Notes: generated by a model not told the origin, from the sequence alone. 64,000 nt of DNA from Macrolepiota albuminosa (GCA_027475525.1 JAMWFC010000009.1:1-64000), one strand, 5' to 3'. Shown: positions 34,819-47,028, counted from the stretch's first letter. Program-made: numbers and translations.

Positions 34819-34972
34819 CAGCGCCACGCTCATCGACGCGACAGTGTTTCTAATTGATCTTTCTTGAGAAACATTTAAAGAATTTCTAATCGGTCCAGCG
34901 CCACGCTCATCGACGCGACAGTGTTTCTAATTGATCTTTCTTGAGAAACATTTAAAGAATTTCTAATCGGTC
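34819..34972. repeat. 77-bp direct tandem duplication
   Basis: CAGCGCCACGCTCATCGACG at 34819 recurs at 34896, period 77. Confidence 0.9.
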
Positions 34973-36578
34973 TTTTTTTTAGAAATACATCATGTTTTTA
35001 CAATTTATTTTTCTAAAACAACACAAAGAAAGTTTATTGAAAAACATTTGATAAAAAAATTACAAAGATAACTTTAGAAAAACCAAAAGATACATGTGCC
35101 ATATTTTTCAAGAAACAGTCTAGAAACACAATTTGTGTTCCCCACGTATTTCTTGAGAAATAGAGAAAGAAAATTTTTAAAAATAGCTCAAGAAACACAC
35201 AAAAAACACAATAAGTGTTTTTTTTACTATTTCTCAATTTATACTTTTAGTTTTTCCGGAGAAACACTTGTTGGAAGTCACATGACCTGTTTCTGACGGA
35301 TGTTTCTCCAGAAATCTCCGCCATGCCCCGAAGTGAATGCAGGGTGGCTATCAAAACTCTCCTCTACCTCCCTCCTTATATCTAAAATTTCTCCATGTGA
35401 GGGCAAAGAATTCTTCTCCTTGCTGATACTACGTGGACTTTCCTGTCAAACTACCAGGACATGGAAAAAACTATCTTCTCTTTTCTATTTCCTGTTCAAA
35501 ACCCTGTCATGTTCTACTGTATTGCCAAAACAAGAGGCGCCAAATTCTCAGACTTGTTGACTGGAGGATAGTCCTTGGTAAGTGAATCCTCTTTTAAGCA
35601 ATTCAAAAAAAAATAAGTAAGCAGACATTGTAGGTACATCCAACTTCACTCAGAAAGGCCAGTACAACAGAATGGCAAAAAAGTAGAATTCCAACCAAAG
35701 AGAGTAATCTACCACAAGTCTGACTGCCCTTCTATATACCTGTTGTAATAAAGTTTAACAAACAAGGTTTGAAATTGCTTTTGCTTGATCTGGAGTCTCT
35801 ATTTCTTTGATCTGGAGTCTGAATTCTTATTTTCTAGCATTGTAAGCTATCATGCTTACAATAGGCCAGAAGAAGGAATAATTACAAGAAAGGAAACAAT
35901 ATAATAAATGGACTGATGCAATGAAATGCCAACCTACATTATCAAAGATGAAGGCAGAGTATTTAGTGTCTGAAAAAGACTAGGATGTGTCAGTACCTAA
36001 TGGTGCTGAGACATCTTCTGGCCTCCTTTGTTGGATAATGCCAAGCTTTATGTAACTGGCCATTATCCAAATGTTGCTACTCTTGCTATTTGGTTCCTTT
36101 GGGTGACTTTCTTTTCCAGCTAGCTTTCTCTTATAAGATGTTATTGTATGCTCTGGAAAATGCTTTTTCATTGCTGCTTCTATTGAGACAAATTGGTATT
36201 AGCATTCTATAATGTTGTGTATTTGCTCAATAAATACCTACTAGAGGCAAATACTGTTACTGTAGCTTGACTTGGTATGTATAACTCACTCCAGGCTAGA
36301 ATGCTTTGATGAGTAAAATTCCAGCAATTAATACAGTGTGAAAAGAACTGCAGTCTGTTTGATCTATGAATTTATGCTGGTCAAAACAAACATTTTCTGC
36401 ATGGGCCTTCATAGAAAGAATGTTGTATTACTCAAACAACAATGTAATGAAATACAATACACTAATTGATAAAACAATCAATTTGTTGAGTTGGCAATAA
36501 AATATGGCTTTAGTGAAAACTTACTTACTTACATGACAACTGTATGCTGTTGATGTTTCCTCTTATTATCCCTTCTTA
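34973..36578. other. AT-rich region rich in short inverted AGAAAC/GTTTCT motifs
   Basis: Between about 34860 and 35310 the motif TTTCTTGAGAAA / AGAAAC recurs in both orientations, giving several potential small stem-loops (for example around AAACACAATTTGTGTT at 35130). This looks like a degenerate MITE cluster. From 35310 to 36578 I see no gene; a 63-codon minus frame at 35980-36171 is unremarkable. Confidence 0.4.
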
Positions 36579-36580
36579 TA

Positions 36581-36796
36581 CAGTGGCTCAAAAAATTGTC
36601 CCAATGTTTCATACTTTTTGAAAGATGACATTGACATGAAGGATGAGAACTACCTAAAATCCTAATTAAATCATGTAAAATACTATGGCATTGTAGCTAC
36701 AAAATGAATCTAAGTTTATATAATTGAGATTAAAACTGATGGAGCAATAGCCATTTTAAAATATTCACTCATTGGGACAGTTTTTTGAGCATCTCT
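36581..36796 (+). repeat. Left terminal inverted repeat of the Tc1/mariner element
   Basis: About 216 bp, paired with 37970-38185 on the other strand. Its outer end (CAGTGGCTCAAAAAATTGTC) and its inner end (ATTGGGACAGTTTTTTGAGC) are themselves inverted copies of each other, so a single TIR can form its own terminal stem. Confidence 0.8.
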
Positions 36797-36940
36797 AATT
36801 TTTCAGGTTTATCCCTATTTTACTCAGAAATAAAGAGTAAGTTGCATGTGAGAATATAAACAAAGTCATGTGACCATGTTTAGATATATTTGGGAGTAGT
36901 TCAAGCTGGTTGAACCACATCTTGACCTTCAACCACTATC

Positions 36941-37959
36941 ATGAAACCTATTCCTTCTGCACAATACTCTACTGTTGCTTCTCTTCTTGCTCAAGGGTAT
37001 TCTCTGGTCAGATTGGGGCTCAAACTGGTTTAGGGAAGTCTACTACTGGGAGGATTGGTAGAAAATTGGAGATGGACAAGGAAAACCATCCTGGAGGCCA
37101 TCCTGCTAAGCTTACTCCATGTGATAAATAGGCTATTGTTCAGCAAATCTCAACTGGGAGACTTGATACAGCTGTCTAGGCCACCAATTTCATCAACAAC
37201 ATCATTTCAAACCCTGTCTCTCCCCAGACTGTCTGGAATGTGTTGAAGGAGAGGGGGTATTGGTCTGCTACCAAGAAAAAAGTTCCTATGCTCAAAGCTA
37301 GACATCAACAACTACAGCTTAAATGGGCTCAGGAGCATCAGAACTGGACTATAGAGAACCAGAAAAGGATGTTGTGGACAGATGAGACAAAGATTAACAG
37401 GATTGGATCAGATGGGAAGCAGTATGTGTGTAAGCTACAAGGAGAAGGCATTTCAGACTGAACAACTACACCTACTATGAAGCATAGAAGAGGGAATAAT
37501 TTCATGGTATGGGGCTGTATGGGTTGGAATAAGGTAAGAAAGCTTGTGGAGGTTGTGGGAATCATGAATGCAGAGCAGTACTGTAAAATTTTAGATAATG
37601 GAGCAAAAGAGGGCTTTGAGAAGTTGGAGATGGAGGAGAGTGCCTGCTACTTTCAACAGGACAATGACCCTAAACACAACTCCAAGAGGGCTGACAAGTG
37701 GCTTGAGGACAACAACTTTAATATCTTTTGGTGGCCAGCCTAATTTCCTGATCTCAACCCTATTGAACATCTCTGGGAGTACCTCAAAGAGCAACTTAGG
37801 CAATATAAAACACCTCCCCATGGTGTGCATGAATTATGGAAGAGGGTTGCAAAGGAGTGGGATGAAATTCCATCAGAGGTATGCCAAAGACTAATAGAAA
37901 GCATGACCAGAAGGATTCAAGCAGTTATCAAGGCAAATAAAAGACATACAAAGTACTAG
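36941..37959 (+). pseudogene. Tc1/mariner transposase, disrupted
   Basis: The start MKPIPSAQYSTVASLLAQGY leads, after a one-base frameshift near 37010, to GAQTGLGKSTTGRIGRKLE, the second helix-turn-helix. Then follow WNVLKERGYWSATKKKVPM, the first catalytic Asp in MLWTDETKINRIGSDG, NNFMVWGCMGWNK, the second Asp in CYFQQDNDPKHNSKRADKW, and the third acidic position in FPDLNPIEHLWEYLKEQL. In-frame stops occur at 37129 (TAG), 37459 (TGA) and 37741 (TAA). Each could come from CAG, CGA or CAA by a single C to T change; the last replaces the usual Gln of the WPAQSPDLNP motif. The natural end is at 37959. The length (about 330 codons) is normal for the family. Confidence 0.85.
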
Positions 37960-37969
37960 ATACTAAAAT

Positions 37970-38185
37970 AGAGATGCTCAAAAAACTGTTCCAATGAGTG
38001 AATATTTTAAAATGGCTATTGCTCCATCAGTTTTGATTTCAATTATATAAACCTAGGTTTATTTTGTAGCTACAATGCCATAGTATTTTACATGATTTAA
38101 CTAGGATTTTAGGTACTTCTCATCCTTCATGCCAATGTCATCTTTCAAAAAGTATAAAATATTGGGACAGTTTTTTGAGCCACTG
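37970..38185 (-). repeat. Right terminal inverted repeat of the Tc1/mariner element
   Basis: This is the inverted partner of 36581-36796, with about a dozen substitutions. It begins AGAGATGCTCAAAAAACTGT just after the transposase stop and ends at the TA target duplication. Confidence 0.8.
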
Positions 38186-38187
38186 TA

Positions 38188-38966
38188 TGTTGTTTACACT
38201 TGTTTTTTAGTGTAAATGTTCACACTGTGGTCACATATACTATGACTACACTTTCACTCAATAGTATTGAGTTTTTATGCCTGTGCTCATCTGCCACCTC
38301 CTTACATAGCAGACAAATGAAGAAAATTGTAGCCAATAGATTAAATATAATCACTAGTCAGTACTTCAATATCTTAACATGTGCTAATATTATCAAAAAG
38401 GATGGGCTGCTGCCATGCACAGCAAGACTGAGGTCTACATGGTTGGATGTTATAAAAGACATGACATGGCAGTGCCAGCATGATGTGCCAGCATAGCAAT
38501 ACAGTGTAGAATAGCTTACGACATAGGGAGAAATACAGACTATGTTTGTGTATATATCGAAACCAAAACTGTATGTATTGCTGTCCATAAGCAATGTATG
38601 AAAAAAAAAACATGGAAAATTATATTATTCAGTTATCTTTGTTATCCCTGTACATATAGAACATGTTGACATCGACATGACTACTGTATAAGAATAGGTA
38701 CATTCCTGTGTGATGCGGCTTTAAGTTTCTAGTCTGTAAAGAGGTTTTATTTAACAAAATATGCTGAAAACAGGCAACAAACCTGCTTATGACTATTAAA
38801 TAACCCAACTCTCCCCATAATCTCCTTGCAGTATGTGAATGCTCAAATAATGAGTGTGCATGCTGATTTAAATGTGTGTTAATCTAATAGAGCCAAAAGA
38901 AAGGCACAAAGGTATATACTTTATACTCTGAACTACACCAGTCCCTTTGCCTTCACTTTTTTGATT
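38188..38966. other. AT-rich stretch without recognisable gene
   Basis: Only short open frames with no protein-like pattern. The AT-rich composition continues to about 38940, where the GC-rich gypsy relic begins abruptly. Confidence 0.5.
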
Positions 38967-40170
38967 TTATTCAATAGATCGCTGTCCATAGCCCAGCCTG
39001 GAAATATCAATGGGAGACCAAGTCTGAGGAGAAAGAGACTCACTTAACAAGGCCATGCGGGCCACCACTACGTCCCGGCGCAGAGCCTCTACCAACCCCT
39101 GACTCTCTGGGAGCCCCACTCCCTGCCCAAGCCTCGCCCTCAGAGCTTTTAGCTCGGCCTCTGCTTCCCCCCGGGTGACCCTAGCCTCCTCCAGGCTCCG
39201 GATCATCTCCTCCCGACCCTCCTCCAGACCCCTCCTGGCTGCCGCCTCCTCCCTCATCCCCTCCTCGTGACCCCCCTGCTCCTGCCCGGCCCGCTCCTGC
39301 AAAACCTCGACGTCGTGAGCTAGGAGCCCCCCAAACAAGAAGGAGAACTCCGCAGGAGATAGGTGCCGGAGGGAGACCAGGGATGGGGTCCCCAGGGGCA
39401 GGCATGCCCTCTTGGAGGGGCCCGGGGAGGGACTAGGCGACGCCCGCCTCTTCCCTTTGTCAGGGCGCCCCCCGCGACCCTCGTGACTGCCGGTCCCGGC
39501 CCGGGTCACCTGATGGGTGATCAGAACCACGGGCTGGCCCTGGCCCCCCACCCGAAGGACCTGGAATAAGCAAGAGACCACATGTCGGGCGCAGTGCAAG
39601 CACTGCACTAAAGTCAGCAAGGAAGACCAGAGGTAGGAGCCCACTCACCAGTCCGTTGCTCATGCACCAGACGTGGGCAGATAGACCCCGGAGCCTCTCT
39701 AGGGCCTCCCCAAACAACTCCTGCATCACGGCCGCCCACGCAACGTGTTGATCTTCTGGGACCTCTGAAATGGTCCCTACCGCCATCCCAGAATGACAAA
39801 AACAGGGGGCAGGCAGCCTAGGGCGGGAAGGGGGGTGCAGACGGGGAGGGCGGACAGTCATCCATGCAAAGGTGGGTGTGGGACGACTCGAATGGGACTC
39901 TGGAGGGATGCTGGGGCCCGCATTGGGAACAGGCTCCGGGAGCTGGCTGGGACCCGCCTCTGGGGCAGTAATATTGTGTTGTTCTGAAAAAGGAAGGTCA
40001 GTAACAACAAGCAAGCGGTGCGGAAAGCGCTCACGTTGTTGCACAAGCGCCGCCACGTGCTTCTGGTCCAGACAGGCTCAGTACCGCACGTCCCAGGCTT
40101 CCCAGGCCATGAGAGGCGCGACCTCATTAGTTTGCGGGGGCGTCGGGGAATGCGTCGGTGTACGCGACAT
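38967..40170 (-). pseudogene. Gypsy-A accessory gene, degenerate copy
   Basis: It starts at 40170 with ATGTCGCGTACACC, as in the 47878 copy. It reads through a Pro-rich stretch (SEQHNITAPEAGPSQLPEP), VPEDQHVAWAAVMQELFGE and ALERLRGLSAHVWCM, then QCLHCARHVVSC, the basic SPSPGPSKRA block and a long Glu/Arg coiled coil (AELKALRARLGQG...). Segments VPEDQHVAWAAVMQEL and the Cys motif are absent from the copy at 48 kb, where an N-gap lies at the equivalent point. Introns are recognisable by position but the frame is broken in several places. Confidence 0.6.
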
Positions 40171-40298
40171 AGTTGAGTTTGATGGTAAAATTTTTTTTCG
40201 ATATGTGGCAGGTCAGGTGCCAGATCCCACGATTGGACCCTGGTCCGGACCACCGGCTATGTGCGCCTTGGAGGGTCTCGGCGCTGAGGGGGGGGTGA

Positions 40299-41044
40299 TG
40301 TCACGACCCCTTCCCTCCGGATCTATGCCAGAACACCCCTGGAACACCATCTGGGACCCTCCCTCCGACCCCACAGGATACGCCCCGCCATCACAAATAC
40401 CGACACTGCCATCACGTGCATCAAGGACCACCATCAGCCGCCACCAGCCATGATCAACGATCGGATCACGCGACTCGCTTCCGGCCATCACACATCATGC
40501 ATCACAGCTCCCTCCACGCTAATTGATCGTGCACCCCACATGCGCGATCCAAGTATACAGTTCCTGCCTGCTACTCAATGACTCCTGGAACCCATCCCAG
40601 ACACCCCGGAACCCCGAGACCCGGTCCCGTAGTACTTATAGCGTAGTTCTCCGTTGTATTCGCTAGTCTTGATATTGCATTAACTTGGATTACTTGAATT
40701 GTTGCGTGCCCTCTGCTTGACTGGTACGCACTGACTGGCACGCTTGACTAGCACGCTTGAATAACCACGTGCTCTAAGTTTGGTACGCACTTCGCGACTT
40801 TTAATTTGCTAACCCGGTCTCGTCTTAGAACCCCTAGTTCATGACTCGACCCCCACCCTATCCTCAGCTACCCAAAACCCAAAACCCCTGGACCAAGTTC
40901 CCTCTCCTGGAATTACCCCTGTCCACGTCTTGAACTCCAGAGTCCTAGCCCCGGAGTTCCAGACACCCAAGTACCCATAGGTCAAGTCCACATTGTAAGA
41001 GCGATTGCTTTTCCGGAAAGCCCCCGACTCAGCGGAACCTGACA
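40299..41044 (+). repeat. 3' LTR of the Gypsy-A relic
   Basis: TG...CA-bounded, starting TGTCACGACC and ending GGAACCTGACA. It is homologous along its length to the LTRs at 47029-47746 and 57116-58084 but visibly diverged from them, so it is an older insertion. Confidence 0.8.
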
Positions 41045-43000
41045 TGGACTTTAGAAGTCAGAAAGGCAAACTCTGGCTTATATAAGCAGTCTAGAAGCAG
41101 TGCTGAAGGGCCCACACTTGTCTAAATAGTAGCTAAAGAACCAGAGCACCTTAAGGGCTAAGAGTAGTATTAACAGATAGTGTTGAAAGAATAGAAACAG
41201 TAAAATGAAATAATGTCAGAAGAAATAAGAGAATGAATGAAGGGAGAGTAAAGAGATAAGAAAGGAGAAGAGGAAGAAATGAGGAGTCCCCTGACACTTT
41301 GCCCTTCAACAATGGGATTCTGTACTCTGAACAGACAGAATTGCATCTATGATCCAACACTAGGCCTCTTATTTCTTTCACAGATTCCATTCCTGAATGC
41401 CTCTCCACTCTGGTAACTTCTTTGACAGATAACACATTGAAAAACTCTTTCATACTTTTTAAAGTATGCATATCCTTAACTGGGCACAGCAAGCTGCAAA
41501 CAGTGCAACCACTTTCTTTTAATTGTGCCAGACCTGTTTTGTTGCAAAAGTTGCATATGATTTAAGTAGTTAGGCTTGATGTAAGAGGTGCAGGAGGAAA
41601 TTCAAGCTTGTCAGGGCCCTGAACATCTGCCTCAAAAACAACTCCATGCTTTTGATTACACACTACAAAGCATCTCAGCATGTTTCTTGCTTGTGAACTG
41701 AGATTAGCTATCAATATAGTAGACCAACTAACACATTTCAAGCAACTGTGAGAATTCAATAAATCACTTGGATGTGACTTTCTAAAATGCTTAGGCAGCA
41801 CAATTCCATGTATATGCACTACAGATCATAGCTGCTTTAATGTGAGATGTTGTGAAAGGGTAGACAAAGACAGCCTAGCATGCACATACTCTGCAGTAAC
41901 TGGGTATGACAGCAAATCTACATCATCTGCATGATTGATGAATTTGAATATGTGTTGCGAGTTGTGTTTGCCCTGACTTGCATCAATGTATGTATCTACT
42001 TGTGCAAAGAAGAATGTATAGATTTTACTATCATTTATAGGTCATCTGAGGACACGTTTAAGTTTATAAAGTGATCTTTGACATCCAAAGAACTTGTGCA
42101 TGAACAATTGACCACTCTTGCTGGCAGCTCTAGACTCAGATAAATGTGAATACTCTAGTATTCTAAGCCCAGATACCACAAACAATTTTACTGCAGAAAG
42201 AGTTGAGCTAATAACAACATGTTGGTTCAAACAAGGCCACATATTAGACAAACAATATCTATACAGTAAAGTTTTGATAGCAAAAGTAGCATTATATACA
42301 TTCTTCCTCATCATGCAGTTACGCAATATAGGATCTAAATGGCATTGGCACAAACATGCGAGAAAATCATGATGGGACATGAGAGATTGCATCACAAAAA
42401 GTCATGCTATCCTGTATTATTTGAATGTTGCTAGAATAGCTAAAAATCTACAATAATATAATCAGGGCATATAAAACTGACAAAAAACATAGTATCAGTT
42501 AAGTATGTTCACCCTAAAAAAGAAAAATATCTAATGTGTGTGTCCTGTTGCCCATGGAGTCTCAGTTTGCAAAAGAAATACATACACTGATTTATGCTTG
42601 TAGCAAACCATAATGTAATATGCCTTTCTATATAAGTATGATAGCACTGTTCAGTATCATAGATCGAGCATTGCTCAGTGTTTGACAGAATACATAGATA
42701 TTGAGAGCACACATATTGAATTACTATAGGCTCTCTGTCAACCATATATGAGAGATGTTGCACCAAATTAGATAGGTGCATACCTTGTGAATAATGCATG
42801 TTTAAATACAATGAGCAATAAATAGACTAATAGCCAGACACCATACACAGACAATCTCATTGTTGAAATAGACAATTCACAAGTATAAAACAGGTTACAT
42901 ATAAAGCAACCATCACTATGGTTATTTGATCTAAACATTATATCATAGTTTGATGTGGAGCAACAGCTTACATATACACTGAAGTGGCAGCTTATATAAA
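41045..43000. other. AT-rich region, no convincing gene
   Basis: Minus-strand frames at 41151-41492 and 41562-41819 contain Cys/His-bearing peptides (VCSLLCPVKDMHTL; LNSHSCLKCVSW) that could be remains of a decayed gene, but they are not recognisable. The rest (41820-43000) is AT-rich with scattered stops in all frames. Confidence 0.35.
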
Positions 43001-43060
43001 ACGAGCTACAATTTGTGCCTTCGGCACAAATTTCGTAGCTCGTTGGGGGCTTCGCCCCCA
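43001..43060. repeat. Two adjacent hairpins at the putative Helitron 3' end
   Basis: Hairpin 1 is 43001-43043: ACGAGCTACAATTTGTGCC pairs with GGCACAAATTTCGTAGCTCG, with a TTC loop and a 2-base bulge. Hairpin 2 is 43044-43060: TGGGGGC - TTC - GCCCCCA. On the minus strand, the sense strand of the Helitron, they come after the helicase, where Helitrons carry a 3' terminal hairpin. A following CTRR terminus was not identified. Confidence 0.55.
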
Positions 43061-43072
43061 AACCCCCCCAAC

Positions 43073-43252
43073 TAAGCCTCCACCCTAACCTCACTTCGTT
43101 TGGTTAGGGCTCCAAGTATGTATAAGTAACTTAGCCTCCACCCCAACCTCACTTCGTTTGGTTAGGGCTCCAAGTATGTATATAAGTAACTCAGCCTTCA
43201 CCCCAACCTCACTTTGTTCGGTTAGGGGTTCCAAATATGTATATTCATAACT
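43073..43252. repeat. Subterminal tandem repeat, three copies of 58-60 bp
   Basis: Units begin AGCCTCCACCC / AGCCTTCACCC at 43075, 43133 and 43193. Each contains CCTCACTTCGTTTGGTTAGG (varied in the third). They lie between the helicase and the terminal hairpins and are diverged from each other, so they are biological rather than assembly repeats. Confidence 0.7.
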
Positions 43253-43420
43253 CAACTTCTATCATAACTTACTTTCATTATGTCTTACTGATTCAAGCAT
43301 ATGTTGTTAAAGAATAGAAAGTTCACATTTATCAAGAAATGATGTTACAATTCCAAGTTATATATATTCTATTAGTACAGTATCAACAAATATCAAGTTA
43401 GATGCTAAAATATAAAAGTT

Positions 43421-43746
43421 AGTAATAAGTAGGTAATTAACAATCATACTCACATTTGTAAACCCAAAAAATAATGCTACAATTCCAAGTTATATGTAGT
43501 AATAAGTAGGTAATTAACAATCATACTCACATTTGTAAACCCAAAAAATAATGCTACAATTCCAAGTTATATGTACAATATCAAGTTAGATGCTAAAATA
43601 TAAAGTTAGTAATAAGTATATAATTAACAATCACACTTACATTTGTAAACCATTAAGAACTTCTTGATACTAAAATATAAAGTTAGTAATAAGTATATAA
43701 TTAACAATCACACTTACATTTGTAAACCATTAAGAACTTCTTGATA
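43421..43746. repeat. Two 77-bp direct tandem duplications
   Basis: AGTAATAAGTAGGTAATTAA at 43421 recurs at 43498. CTAAAATATAAAGTTAGTAA at 43593 recurs at 43670. Both have period 77. The second touches the 3' end of the Helitron helicase frame. Confidence 0.9.
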
Positions 43747-46700
43747 TACAATATTTGCAGTCGCTCTTGATGTATTTTCTTCTGACAAAATCATCTTGAT
43801 ACAATCTCCTGATGTGCATCGAGAAAGTGCAACATAGAGTTGGCCATGTGTAAAAACCGGTGATCGAAGGTCCAATCCAACATGCTTGACTGATTGCCCT
43901 TGAGACTTGTTGATAGTCATAGCAAAGGCCAATCAAATTGGAAACTGTCTCCTGCGTAATGGTATGGGCAAATCCTCTTCAGAGGCATCTAGATTGATCC
44001 TTGGAATCAAAACAGTTGAACCTGCAAACTTGGCATCTCCACTGATAATACGACATCTGAGAACTCTAGTGCTGATGTGAGTGATAATCATTCTTGTTCT
44101 ATTGCAAAGTCCTTTGGTTGTGTCCAGATTCCTGAGAAGCATGACAGGAACTCCAATCTTCAAAGCCAGTTTAGCCAAAGGCAAACTACTGGCTTTCAAA
44201 GAGTTGAGATATTCCACAGGATATAATGCAAGGCCATCAGGATTCCTGTTATCAGAGAGAACAGAATCTGCACTCTGTAAAATTCTTTCTTCCCCTGGAT
44301 ACCTCTCTAGAACTTCTGCATTAATCTCCTCTATATCAGAGTTCTTGCCAGAGAGAATAGTCCGGTCCAGGTAATACTGATCATTTTGAGGATGACCAAT
44401 ATCAGGATATGTGGAAGAAATCAATCCAGTGATAGAATTGTCATCACAGATCATCCTTTCAGGCAGTTTAACTGTTTCTCCAGGTCCTAGATTTTTCCCT
44501 GCACCAACATCCAACAACCAAGCTGCATGAGCAATATTGTCTACAGTCTGCTCCAACCGCATATTTTGGACCAAGTAATGGACTTGAATATTATCCCAAA
44601 GTCGGCCCCTTTTGAGTGAAGCAGCAATCATCTGCTGCCTGAGTCCATGTGGAACCACTGGAAGAGTTTGCCTAAAGTCCCCTCCAAAAACCACAGTGAC
44701 TCCACCAAAGGAAATGTCATTATTGAAGATGTCTCTGAAGCCACGATCGACAGAGTCAATGGCATTTTTGTGTTGCATTGGAACTTCATCCCAAATAACA
44801 ACTTTGGTGCGAAGTATGAGCTGTAATAACTGGGTTCCTCTCTTGATATTGGCAATGGATGTGTCAAGAGCAGGAATGGGAATTTTGAATCTTGAATGAG
44901 CTGTCCTACCCCCTTCCAACAATAAGGCAGCAATGCCAGATGATGCTACACATAATGCCACATCTCCATTGGAACGAACTGCAGCAGCCAGAGTATTGCA
45001 GACAAAGGTTTTGCCACATCCTCCAGCACTGTGAATGAATAGCATCCTGCCCAAATTGTTGTTCACTGAGTTTATGACAGCATTGAAAGTCTCCAGTTGT
45101 TCCACATTGAACTTGGCCTTGTTACTCTCCACTCTTTGCTTGAGCTCCTCAACATCATAATTGGTTTCATCTTCTAAAAGCCTGTTGCCTAGAAGAATGA
45201 TCAGTATTCAAGTCAATCTTTTATGCAAATGCCAATTACCTGGAACTATGTTCCAATTCTGTTGAGCCTCTGGCATGTTGGGAAAGTCTTTCAGAGTTTT
45301 CCCAAAATTCATCAAAGTGTCGTTGATGAGATAAAGGCCATAGTCATAAATATCCTCATTGGTAAAGATCCGGTTCCTGTACTGCCTAGTATGTTCCAAT
45401 CTGTGTCGAAGATCATCACAGATAGAATGTTTGAATTCGTTCCATAGAGCCTCAGGAGTGGCAGGAGCACAGTGGAATAGAATAGTGCAAAACAGCTGCC
45501 TGAGAGCTGATCCTAGTTGGATTGGAGCAGCTTCAGTGAGACACTGCCTCCATTCTGCATCATCCTCCAAAAGACCTAGAGCCTTGCATGCTTCCTGATA
45601 AGTGGGATAGATATGGCCATTGACTGTCCTGAGATCAGCCCATGAAGTTGCATTGGTTACAACAGTCAAGAGCATCCTGAGATAGAACCTTTCTCCCTGT
45701 CTTGGTGAAGCAAAATACATCCTTCCAATTGCTGTCCCTCTCTGCCTCTCCTTCCAACTCCATTTAGATGCTTCATAAACAAACTTGGTTGGAAAGTTCT
45801 GATAAGTGGTGTTATTATTGGGAAACCTGGTATTGGCTTCAAACCAAGCTGTGAGTGCAGTCTTGTCTGCATTAGGTCTAGCAGCCACCACCTGTATTGG
45901 TTCATCATCTGGGAAATAGACTTCATGCTGGTTTTCCAAGTGCACAGGCAATCTGTACACTGAAGGATATTCAGCATGCATGTTGAATTCAAAGATGTGC
46001 CAGCAAGCCTCAGGAGCAGAAATGTATCTGGCATCCAAATGTTCCTTGATTTCATCCCTCTCCTCCCTAGCAATCTCCAAAGTTGTCCTATCATGGCCCT
46101 TGTAGATGTACTTGTGAATGTATTTGATTGCATTCACTGAAGCACAGACTTCCACATTGATATGACATTGGAATTTGGCTGAGAGATATGGATTGTATGG
46201 GACAACATTACGATTGTCATAACGACGACCATGCTTTTCAAAAAAGCGGCCATTGTTAGGTCTGGCATATTGGGGATAGCCATCATCACCATACTGTGTA
46301 GCTTCCTGAAATTCCTTGGGATATCTCTTGGAACATTTGCCATCTACCATGCACTTGGCATTGGGAAAATCTGCTCCACATGGACCATGAACCATATTGG
46401 TAGTAACAACCTAATAACAAAGGTCAGATACTGCATTGATAATTCAAGCAAAGCCAATACCTGATACAATTGAGGCTGAGTCACTGGATCAGGAATTTGA
46501 GCAGAAACAATAGTGTCCACATGAGCTGCATCTTTGATCTTGTCGTGATGATGGAAAAAGATCAAGATATGTATATGTGGAAGTCCCCTCTTTTGAAATT
46601 CAATGGTATGGACAGATGCCACACATTTTCCAAATAGACCATCTTTTATGTCCTTCAAAAGAGCATTCTTCTTGAGTTCAAATACTCTGGCAACAATATC

Positions 46701-47028
46701 TGGACAGTCAGAAGCTGTTTGCCTCTTTCCATTAACCATAGGTTCTTTTAGCAGAGCCTCTTCTATTTCAGGCCACTTTGGATTGGCAGTCATGGTGATG
46801 AAGAGATCTGGTTTATGGAAATGCCTGCAAATAGCCATAGAGTCCTGGAATAATTGCTGCATGTGTCGTTCACTTCCAACATGAGAAGAGGGAAGGACTA
46901 CCCGTCGGCTTTGCCTGCGTAAGTCTTCATCTCCAGTAGCCGCATCGACCACTCCTTGATAGACTTCAGCCCTAATCTTCTTTTGATTCTGTCTGACCCA
47001 GTTGAGCTTTGATTGTTCTATTGATGCC
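43714..47028 (-). pseudogene. Helitron Rep-helicase (RepHel), truncated and with one nonsense codon
   Basis: The Rep part reads NWVRQNQKKIRAEVYQGVVD, HMQQLFQDSMAICRHFHKPD, LFITMTANPKWPEIEEAL, and the HUH metal site KRGLPHIHILIFFHHHDKI. An intron (about 46396-46446, GTATTGGCT...GTTATTAG) joins to HGPCGADFPNAKCMVDGKC and the Tyr motif KYIHKYIYKGHDR. The Pif1-type helicase part has Walker A IHSAGGCGKTFVCNTL, Walker B VVIWDEVPMQHKNAIDS, GGDFRQTLPVVPHG and the C-terminal [19 protein letters not shown] with [11 protein letters not shown]. Rep nicks and joins DNA and the helicase unwinds during rolling-circle transposition. Between RRRQFPI and [11 protein letters not shown] is a TGA (43933-43935) where the family has Arg, most simply a CGA to TGA change. 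The N-terminus of Rep is lost. Confidence 0.85.

Larger units (their letters stand above)
36581..38185 (+). mobile_element. Tc1/mariner element, 1605 bp, with long TIRs and TA target duplication
   Basis: The ends are CAGTGGCTCAAAAAATTGTC and its inverted counterpart ...GGGACAGTTTTTTGAGCCACTG. TA dinucleotides flank both sides (36579-36580 and 38186-38187), as expected of Tc1/mariner insertion. Terminal inverted repeats are about 216 bp each and clearly imperfect. The transposase ORF between them is broken by stops, so the copy is non-autonomous. Confidence 0.9.
38967..41044 (+). mobile_element. Gypsy-A family relic: 3' end with accessory gene and 3' LTR
   Basis: Reading plus, the order is accessory gene (antisense), a purine tract GAGGGGGGGGTGA at 40286-40298, then an LTR from TGTCACGACC (40299) to GGAACCTGACA (41044). 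This is the mirror image of 47029-49202. The relic lacks pol and is cut at about 38960 by AT-rich DNA. Its LTR is 746 bp, versus 718 bp for the shorter LTR of the full element. Confidence 0.8.
43001..47028 (-). mobile_element. Helitron, 5'-truncated by Gypsy-A
   Basis: It contains a Rep-helicase gene on the minus strand, followed by subterminal repeats and paired hairpins. The 5' part of Rep and the 5' terminus are missing because the coding frame runs directly into the Gypsy-A LTR at 47029 (the upstream peptide ASIEQSKLNWVRQNQKKIR is cut there). The remainder of Rep is not found to the right of Gypsy-A within the window. Confidence 0.75.

Noticed and set aside
43001..43060. Hairpins considered as a bacterial-type terminator or riboswitch
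   Set aside because: The organism is eukaryotic and the position after the Helitron helicase fits a transposon end better.
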